NCBI GenBank assembly: GCA_028290925.1
Contig: JAQGIX010000147.1
Span: 1 to 6,687 of the forward strand
DNA length: 6,687 nucleotides
From: Phenylobacterium sp.
GTDB taxonomy: Bacteria; Pseudomonadota; Alphaproteobacteria; Caulobacterales; Caulobacteraceae
Direction of reading: 5' to 3'
Position numbers and translations under genes: made by a program. The notes beneath the pieces are model-generated. The model was not told the origin of the DNA. It did not search any database and saw nothing but the letters and a program-made list of their open reading frames with translations. How positions within the stretch are numbered: the stretch's first letter is position 1; every line of letters starts with the position of its first letter. Of this stretch, positions 1 to 5,124 are shown piece by piece.

Positions 1-82
1 GATTTCGCCGCGGTCGGCTTTTCGCCCAGGTTCGAGGACCCGGGTTCGTCAGGGCCGTGCGCGGAAAAAAGCCTGCGTAACC

Positions 83-109
83 AGGGGAAAGCGAGGGTTT
101 CTAGGGGAA
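83..109. repeat. Heptamer direct repeat AGGGGAA, 20 bp apart
   Basis: AGGGGAA occurs at 83-89 and again at 103-109, so the copies are 20 bp start to start, close to two turns of B-DNA. That spacing would put both on the same face of the helix, as in operator sites for dimeric or tandem-bound regulators. The repeats are directly visible; a regulatory role is only inferred, and a 7-mer repeated once can arise by chance. Confidence 0.3.
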
Positions 110-199
110 GATCCGTCCCTGCAATGCCCAGACGTGCGACAATCTGTGACCATAAAGCGACAGAGCGGCGCCATTAGGCCTACCGGTGGCGGTTGGTCG

Positions 200-227
200 T
201 TGACCCCATTTTCGATCAGCCCGTAAC
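200..227 (+). promoter_or_regulatory. Weak candidate sigma-70-type promoter for the receptor
   Basis: TTGACC (200-205) is a good -35 match. Sixteen bases later CGTAAC (222-227) is a poor -10 match, sharing the central TAA with the general consensus and only partly fitting the GCTANAWC form described for Caulobacter housekeeping promoters. Transcription would begin near 233-236, giving a leader of about 90 bases. Nothing better was seen in 1-327, but the -10 is weak enough that the true promoter may be elsewhere or may use an activator or an alternative sigma factor. Confidence 0.25.
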
Positions 228-253
228 TCGCCGGCAACCGGGTCGAGCACCGA

Positions 254-276
254 CTTTGGGATCACAATTCTTTGGG
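254..276. repeat. Direct repeat CTTTGGG, 16 bp apart
   Basis: CTTTGGG is found at 254-260 and 270-276, separated by the AT-rich ATCACAATT (261-269), one of the few AT-rich stretches in the window. It lies between the candidate promoter and the ribosome binding site, so it could be an operator just downstream of the transcription start or part of the leader RNA. The function is unknown and chance occurrence is possible. Confidence 0.3.
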
Positions 277-277
277 G

Positions 278-313
278 AGCAACCGTCCCTCGTCGTCGTC
301 GGGCCGGGTTGCT
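278..313 (+). promoter_or_regulatory. Leader hairpin abutting the receptor's ribosome binding site
   Basis: AGCAACC (278-284) is perfectly complementary to GGTTGCT (307-313), giving a 7-bp stem. Inside it CCC (287-289) can pair with GGG (301-303), closing an 11-base loop made of a CGT trinucleotide run. The 3' arm ends at 313, directly before the GGAGG at 314-318, so folding leaves the ribosome binding site just exposed. The same 3' arm can instead pair with 231-239 (see findings). No known riboswitch class was recognised; in particular, no cobalamin box was seen. The complementarity is visible; regulation is inferred. Confidence 0.35.
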
Positions 314-330
314 GGAGGATGTAGACCTTG
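314..330 (+). promoter_or_regulatory. Ribosome binding site fixing a TTG start, with an in-frame ATG-TAG between
   Basis: GGAGG (314-318) is a strong Shine-Dalgarno sequence nine bases before TTG (328-330). The ATG at 319-321 touches the Shine-Dalgarno sequence, too close for efficient use, and is followed at once by TAG (322-324) in the same frame as the receptor, so it cannot be the gene's start. The next in-frame ATG is at residue 174, inside the plug domain. The TTG at residue 10 would remove the basic n-region of the signal peptide. TTG at 328 is therefore the best start. Confidence 0.8.
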
Positions 331-3315
331 AAAAACAGAACCACGCGCGAGCGTTTGCTTGCGTCGTCCGTCATCTGCGGCGCGGCCCTTCTCGGGCTCT
401 CCGCGACCCAGGCGGCGGCTCAGACCGCCCCGGCGACGCCCGGCGCCCAAGTCTCTGAAATCGTCGTCACCGGTTCGCGCATTCCGCAACCGAACCTGAC
501 GAGCGCCAGCCCGATCACCGTCGTCGGCAGCCAGGATGTGAAGCTGCAGGGCGTCACCCGGACGGAAGACCTGCTGAACACCCTGCCGCAGGTCACCGGC
601 GCCCAAGGCGGCGGCGTGTCCAACGGCTCGCAAGGCATCGCGACCGTCGACCTCCGCGGCCTCGGCGCGGCCCGCACCCTGGTGCTGATCGACGGCCGCC
701 GCGTGCTGCCCGGCGACCCGGCGAACCCGGTCACCGACCTGAACTTCATTCCCGCCGCGCTGATCGACCGGGTGGACGTGCTGACCGGCGGCGCCTCGGC
801 GGTGTACGGTTCGGACGCCATCTCCGGCGTGGTGAACTTCATCCTGATGAAGAACTTCGAAGGCGTGCGCCTCGACGCGGAAGTCGGCCAATACCAGCAC
901 GACAACAGCGACAGCTTCATCCAGGGCGTCAACAAGAGCCGGGGCTTCGCCCCGCCCACCGGCAACGTCTGGGATGGCCGCCAAACCTCGATCACCTTGG
1001 TCATGGGCGTCAACAGCCCCGACGGCAAGGGCAACGCGACGGTCTACGCCGGCTATCGCAGCGTGAAGGCGATCCTGCAGGCGGCCCGCGATTACAGCTT
1101 CTGCTCGCTGCAGGAGCGTACCCCCGCGCAAGGCAACGTCCGTTGCGGCGGCTCGGGCACCACGCCTCAGTCGCACATCTTCTCGAACGACCTCGCCGCG
1201 GCGAGCCTGCCGTACGAGTTCACGGTGGACAAGGCCGGCCCGGGCAACACCCTCAAGGCGGGCTCGGACCTCTTCAACTTCGCGCCGTTCAACTATTACC
1301 AGCGGCCGGACGAGCAATATACGGCGGGGGCCTTCGCCCACTACGAGGTCAATCCGCACCTCGACGCCTACACCCAGATCATGTTCATGGATGACCACAC
1401 CGTGGCGCAGATCGCGCCCTCGGGCCTGTTTGGTCAGACCTTCAACATCGCCTGCAACAGCCCGCTGCTGTCGGCGCAGGAAGTCACTACCCTCTGCACC
1501 AACGCCGGCCTCGCCCCGACGCAGTCCGCCTCGCTGGCGATCCTTCGCCGGAACGTGGAGGGCGGCCCCCGCCGCGACGACCTGCGGCACACCGACTACC
1601 GCGTGGTGATCGGCGCCAAGGGCGACCTGACTGAGGACTGGAGCTACGACGTCTATGGCCAGATCGGCCGCGGCGTTTACCAGGAAGAGTACCTGAACGA
1701 CGTCTCGCTGCGGCGTTCGACCAACGCGCTGAACGTCGTCAACACTCCCACCGGCCTGCAGTGCGCCGATCCCGCCGCCCGGCTGGAAGGCTGCGTGCCC
1801 TATCAGATCTTCACGGTCACCGGTGTGACGCCTGCTGCCGCGGCCTATATCTCGGCTCCCGGCTTCAAAGAGGGCTCGACGACCGAAATGGTGGTCGACG
1901 CCTCGGTCACCGGCAAGTTGGGCTTCCTGAAGAGCCCCTTCGCCACCGACGCGGTGGGGGTGAACTTCGGTACGGAATATCGTCGTGAAGCCCTCGACCT
2001 TCGGGTCGATAGCGAGTTCGCCAGCGGCGACCTCAACGGCCAGGGCGGCCCCACCCCTTCGGTGAGCGGCAGCTATGACGTCTACGAGCTGTTCGGCGAA
2101 GCCCGGGTTCCGCTGGCGCAGGACATGCCCTTCGCCAAGGATCTGAGCCTCGAGCTCGGCTACCGGTTCTCCGATTACAATACCTCCGGCACCACCGACA
2201 CCTACAAGGTCGCCGGCGACTGGAAGCCGATCGACGACATCCGGGTGCGCGCCAGCTACGAACGCGCGGTGCGGGCGCCGAACATCGTCGAGTTGTTCAC
2301 ACCGCAGGCGGTGGGCCTCGGCCTGAGCTCCGACCCCTGCGCCGGCCCGACGCCGACCGCCACCCAGGCCCAGTGCCTGAACAGCGGCCTGACGGCGGCC
2401 CAGTACGGCCACATCCCGGCCAACCCGGCGGCCCAGTACAACTCCCTGGCCGGCGGCAATCCGAACCTGGCTCCGGAAAGCGCCGACACCTATTCGGTCG
2501 GCTTCGTGCTGACCCCGGGCTTCCTCCCGGGCTTCAGCCTGTCGGTCGACTACTTCAACATCAAGGTGAACAACTACATCCAGAGCCTGGACCCGAACCT
2601 GTCGCTGGCGGGTTGCCTTCAGACCGGGTCCCCGACCCTCTGCTCGCTGGTCAAGCGTTCGGCGGTCGGTTCGCTGTGGCTCGGCCAAACCGGCTTCGTC
2701 GTGGGGACCAACGTCAACGTCGGCTTCGTGCAGACCAAGGGCTTCGACGTCGAGGCGACGTACCGGACCGACCTCGACCGCATCGGCCTCAACAACTGGG
2801 GCGGCGTGGCCTTCAACTTCAACGGCACCTACCTGGACGCCATGATCACCAATCCCGGCATCCCGACCAAGGACGCCAACGGCAAGGTGGTCACGACCTA
2901 TGACTGCGCGGGCCTCTACGGCACCACCACCTGCGCCCAGCCGCGTCCGAACTGGCGTCACCGCCTGCGCGCGACCTGGACCACCCCGATGACCGGCCTG
3001 CAGGTTTCGGGCGTGTGGCGCTACGTCGGCAGTGTCGACTCCGAGCGGACCTCCACGAACCCCTTCCTGAAGGGCCCGGTGTTCGCCTTCGATAAGACGC
3101 TCTCGGCGCAGAACTATTTCGACCTGGCGCTGCAGTATAAGATGAAGGACCACTACACGTTCCGCATCGGCGTCAACAACGTGTTCGACAAGCAACCGCC
3201 GCTCGTCGGTTCGGTCACCGGCGGCAACTCGATCTACTTCAACGGCAACACCTATCCGACGGTGTACGACGCGCTCGGGCGCTTCGCCTTCGTCGGCGTC
3301 ACCGCCGACTTCTAA
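328..3315 (+). CDS. TonB-dependent outer-membrane receptor
   Basis: An outer-membrane, TonB/ExbBD-energised uptake receptor of 995 residues, complete. The signal peptide has a basic n-region (KNRTTRER), a hydrophobic core (about 10-27) and a likely signal peptidase I site after Ala31 (QAAA|Q). A TonB-box-like SEIVVTG lies at 43-49, so there is no FecA-type N-terminal signalling domain. The plug domain spans about 55-175 and includes VDLRGLGAARTLVLIDGRR (107-125), the IDRVDVLTGGASAVYG block and SDAISGVVNFI. The rest is a 22-strand-type beta barrel with the family's RAPNIVELFTP (649-659) and a C-terminal NNVFDKQPP (950-958). It ends in aromatic Phe, as expected for BAM-assembled proteins. Twelve mature cysteines form six close pairs. 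Length is in the usual range for this large alphaproteobacterial family. The substrate cannot be deduced. The gene is transcribed alone, with its own terminator, convergent to the sulfotransferases. Confidence 0.95.
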   Translation: MKNRTTRERLLASSVICGAALLGLSATQAAAQTAPATPGAQVSEIVVTGSRIPQPNLTSASPITVVGSQDVKLQGVTRTEDLLNTLPQVTGAQGGGVSNGSQGIATVDLRGLGAARTLVLIDGRRVLPGDPANPVTDLNFIPAALIDRVDVLTGGASAVYGSDAISGVVNFILMKNFEGVRLDAEVGQYQHDNSDSFIQGVNKSRGFAPPTGNVWDGRQTSITLVMGVNSPDGKGNATVYAGYRSVKAILQAARDYSFCSLQERTPAQGNVRCGGSGTTPQSHIFSNDLAAASLPYEFTVDKAGPGNTLKAGSDLFNFAPFNYYQRPDEQYTAGAFAHYEVNPHLDAYTQIMFMDDHTVAQIAPSGLFGQTFNIACNSPLLSAQEVTTLCTNAGLAPTQSASLAILRRNVEGGPRRDDLRHTDYRVVIGAKGDLTEDWSYDVYGQIGRGVYQEEYLNDVSLRRSTNALNVVNTPTGLQCADPAARLEGCVPYQIFTVTGVTPAAAAYISAPGFKEGSTTEMVVDASVTGKLGFLKSPFATDAVGVNFGTEYRREALDLRVDSEFASGDLNGQGGPTPSVSGSYDVYELFGEARVPLAQDMPFAKDLSLELGYRFSDYNTSGTTDTYKVAGDWKPIDDIRVRASYERAVRAPNIVELFTPQAVGLGLSSDPCAGPTPTATQAQCLNSGLTAAQYGHIPANPAAQYNSLAGGNPNLAPESADTYSVGFVLTPGFLPGFSLSVDYFNIKVNNYIQSLDPNLSLAGCLQTGSPTLCSLVKRSAVGSLWLGQTGFVVGTNVNVGFVQTKGFDVEATYRTDLDRIGLNNWGGVAFNFNGTYLDAMITNPGIPTKDANGKVVTTYDCAGLYGTTTCAQPRPNWRHRLRATWTTPMTGLQVSGVWRYVGSVDSERTSTNPFLKGPVFAFDKTLSAQNYFDLALQYKMKDHYTFRIGVNNVFDKQPPLVGSVTGGNSIYFNGNTYPTVYDALGRFAFVGVTADF

Positions 3316-3338
3316 GTCGAGCGACATTTCCAGAGATC

Positions 3339-3372
3339 AGCGGCGGGCCGAAAGGTCCGCCGCTTTTCTTTT
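3339..3372 (+). terminator. Intrinsic terminator of the receptor gene
   Basis: AGCGGCGGGCC (3339-3349) pairs with GGTCCGCCGCT (3354-3364) to make an 11-bp stem with a single G-U pair (3347/3356) and a GAAA tetraloop of the stable GNRA type (3350-3353). TTTTCTTTT follows (3364-3372). It starts 24 bases after the receptor stop codon. There is no A-tract on the left side that would give a U-tract in the opposite direction, so it should act only on rightward transcription. Confidence 0.9.
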
Positions 3373-3375
3373 GGG

Positions 3376-3399
3376 CGGACCGCGGCTGACCGCGATCCG
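3376..3399. repeat. Imperfect inverted repeat between the convergent genes
   Basis: CGGA-c-CGCGG (3376-3385), loop CTGA, then CCGCG-a-TCCG (3390-3399): nine base pairs with one C/A mismatch. It lies 12 bases beyond the stop codon of the minus-strand sulfotransferase (3411), where its terminator would be expected. The minus-strand continuation reads CCCAAAAG and has no T-run, so it is not a standard intrinsic terminator. It could protect the 3' end or act with Rho; this is uncertain. Confidence 0.3.
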
Positions 3400-3410
3400 G
3401 CGGCGCCGCG

Positions 3411-5042
3411 TCAGTAGCCGAAGGCCGAGATCCAGGGCGCAAGCGTCGGCAGCACCGGGGCGAGGTGGGTCTCGTAGCTGCGCCATTGGCCGACGCCCTC
3501 GTCGAACAGGCCGCCGGCCACCTGGACGGCGCTTGGGGTGGCGATGTCCTCGACCCGCGCCGCGCCCTTGAACCCGCTCACGGCCGGATCGGCAGGCAGG
3601 CGCAGGAAGCCGCTCAGCCGCGCGGTCTCGCCGGCGAAGTCGGCCACCAGGTCCTCGTAGCGCAGCACCTGCAGGTCGAGGGGCAGCGCCTGCATGTAGG
3701 CCTCCGCCAGCCGCATGACCGCCGCGTAGAACCGCGCCGCGCCGTCCAGCGACAGGAATTCCCAGTTGGCGCCGTTCATCACGAACTGGCGGCGGAAACA
3801 GCTCAGCACCACGTCGCGCGGGTCGCGGCGCACGAACACCACCTTGGCGGCGGGGAACAGCCGCGCGATCAGCGGCAGGCCCAGGGTGTTCATCGGCAGC
3901 TTGTCGACCAGCGTGCGCCCGGCGAGCGGCAGGCCCGTTGCCTCCATCCGCCGCCAGTAGGCGTCACGGAACGGCGCGAGCTCGCTGTCCGGCGCCTGCG
4001 CCAGGCGGGCGAGGCCGGCCTCGTCCGACAGGAAGGCGACCCCGGCCTCGCCTAATGTCTCCAGCTCGTCGAGGGTCGTGACCTGGGGGTGCGCGCCCAG
4101 CACCTGGCCCAGCAGGGTGGTGCCGGAACGGGGGAAGCCGACCACGAAGACATGGCCCTGCGCAGGCGAGGGCCCGGCCGCGGCCTGCGCGGCCCAATCG
4201 GACGCCGCCGTGGCGTCGAAGCCGCGCTGCAGGCGCTCGACCACGGCCATGCCGGTCGGCGCCCCGCCAGCGGCGAATCGCGGGGCGTAGAGCGCCTTCA
4301 GGGTGGTGTTGGCCTCTTCATAGGCCTGGAAGGCCTGGTCCGGCCGCTGCTGGCGATCGAGCGCGTCGCCGACCAGGGTCAGCGCCACGCCGCGCTCCTG
4401 GGGATGCAGGCCCGGTTCGTCCAGGAGACCGCGGGCTTCCCGCTCGGCGGCGGACGGATCGCCCTCGCCCAGCGCCGCCATGGTCAGCGCGAGCCGCGCG
4501 CCCGGATCGCCGCGCGCGATCTTCAGGGCTTCGCGGGCGGCCGCCTTGGCCTCGCCCCACTGGCCGGCGCGGGCGGCGAGCACCGCCAGACCGGCCCGGG
4601 CGCGCACCAGGGAAGGATCGATCTCCAGGGCGCGGCGATAGCCGGCGCGGGCGCCGGCCAGGTCGCCAAGGTTCTCCAGCACCCAGCTCCGGTTCACCAG
4701 CGCCGGCGCATAGTCCGCCTTCAGCTTCAGGGCGGCGTCCAGCGCGCCCAGCGCCTCGCCCAGCCGGCCCTGCTCGGACAGGGAGAGGCCCAGCATGTCC
4801 AGCACCGTGAAGTCCCCCGGCGCGAGCGCCAGGGTGGCGCGGAAGTCGGCCTCGGCCTCGGCCGGCCGGCCCGCTTGTTCATGCTCCAGTCCGCGCAGCT
4901 TGTAGAACAGCGGATGCTCCAGCCCATGGTGCAAGGCGCCGCCGGCCAGGAAGAACGCCTTAAGCAGGTCGCCCTCGCGGGCTGCGGCCATGGTCTCCTG
5001 CAGAAGCTCGATATCCTCCGCGCTCGGGTCCGACTTCGACAT
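3411..5042 (-). CDS. TPR-repeat sulfotransferase (complete)
   Basis: A 543-residue protein, probably cytosolic, with no signal peptide or membrane segment. At least five TPR units run in exact 34-residue register (about 43-76, 77-110, 111-144, 145-178, 179-212), forming a protein-binding scaffold. A family linker with YEEAN (241-245) follows. The sulfotransferase domain (about 297-540) has the 5'-phosphosulfate loop GFPRSGTTL (302-310), an Asp-Glu-Leu segment (325-327) where Glu326 lies where tyrosylprotein sulfotransferases carry their catalytic Glu, DKLP (380-383), and the 3'-phosphate motif RRDPRDVVLS (405-414) with Ser414 present. It ends with the block S-x-VQV...GVGQWRSY (504-523). It should move sulfate from PAPS to an unknown acceptor. 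The start ATG has only weak Shine-Dalgarno options (AGG or GAAGG, 8-12 bases upstream). The 82-base gap to the upstream paralogue shows no terminator, so co-transcription is plausible. Confidence 0.9.
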   Translation of the reverse strand: MSKSDPSAEDIELLQETMAAAREGDLLKAFFLAGGALHHGLEHPLFYKLRGLEHEQAGRPAEAEADFRATLALAPGDFTVLDMLGLSLSEQGRLGEALGALDAALKLKADYAPALVNRSWVLENLGDLAGARAGYRRALEIDPSLVRARAGLAVLAARAGQWGEAKAAAREALKIARGDPGARLALTMAALGEGDPSAAEREARGLLDEPGLHPQERGVALTLVGDALDRQQRPDQAFQAYEEANTTLKALYAPRFAAGGAPTGMAVVERLQRGFDATAASDWAAQAAAGPSPAQGHVFVVGFPRSGTTLLGQVLGAHPQVTTLDELETLGEAGVAFLSDEAGLARLAQAPDSELAPFRDAYWRRMEATGLPLAGRTLVDKLPMNTLGLPLIARLFPAAKVVFVRRDPRDVVLSCFRRQFVMNGANWEFLSLDGAARFYAAVMRLAEAYMQALPLDLQVLRYEDLVADFAGETARLSGFLRLPADPAVSGFKGAARVEDIATPSAVQVAGGLFDEGVGQWRSYETHLAPVLPTLAPWISAFGY

Positions 5043-5124
5043 GCTTCAGGCCTACCTTCACCCAGTCCAGATGGGCGAATGACCACAGGCCGCCGGCCGG
5101 TTCAATCCTCGACGCCCGTAGCCG

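Larger units (their letters stand above)
1..327. other. Non-coding leader/promoter region of the receptor gene; no gene supported
   Basis: No reading frame here looks like a protein. Frame 3 stops at 78-80, frame 1 at about 172-174 and frame 2 at about 224-229; the translations show no recognisable motif. A minus-strand ORF (49-237, 62 codons) has low-complexity, non-protein-like composition and no convincing ribosome site. The far left could be the 3' end of a gene outside the window, but nothing demonstrates that. The region is less GC-extreme than the genes and contains A- and T-rich patches (64-70, 208-212), as expected of a regulatory intergenic region. It contains two pairs of short direct repeats, a weak promoter candidate and a leader hairpin, each listed separately. 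Confidence 0.7.

Noticed and set aside
7..22. Possible terminator at the left edge: GCCG (7-10), loop CGGT, CGGC (15-18), then TTTT
   Set aside because: Only four base pairs and four T residues; too weak to call, and there is no visible upstream gene end to go with it.
29..48. GGTTCG repeated at 29-34 and 43-48, resembling the T-arm of a tRNA
   Set aside because: No acceptor, D or anticodon stems can be formed around it, and no CCA-type end is present.
49..237. 62-codon minus-strand ORF upstream of the receptor
   Set aside because: Composition and lack of motifs do not support a protein, and it covers the region expected to hold the receptor promoter.
262..3327. A 1021-codon open frame on the minus strand across the whole receptor gene
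   Set aside because: Its codons are exact reverse complements of the receptor's codons, so it stays open merely because the receptor uses no TTA, CTA or TCA codons, which are rare in GC-rich genomes. Its translation is Arg/Val/Gly/Ala/His/Asp-rich with no domain, while the sense strand encodes an unmistakable TonB-dependent receptor.
5093..5100. Palindrome CCGGCCGG between the two sulfotransferase genes
   Set aside because: It has no loop and no following T-run, so it is not a terminator; short GC palindromes are expected at this base composition.
5077..5105. Promoter-like minus-strand TTGAAC (5105-5100) with 17-base spacing to TCATTC (5082-5077) in the gap between the sulfotransferases
   Set aside because: The -10 match is poor and such matches are frequent by chance. 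It cannot decide between an operon and separate transcription.
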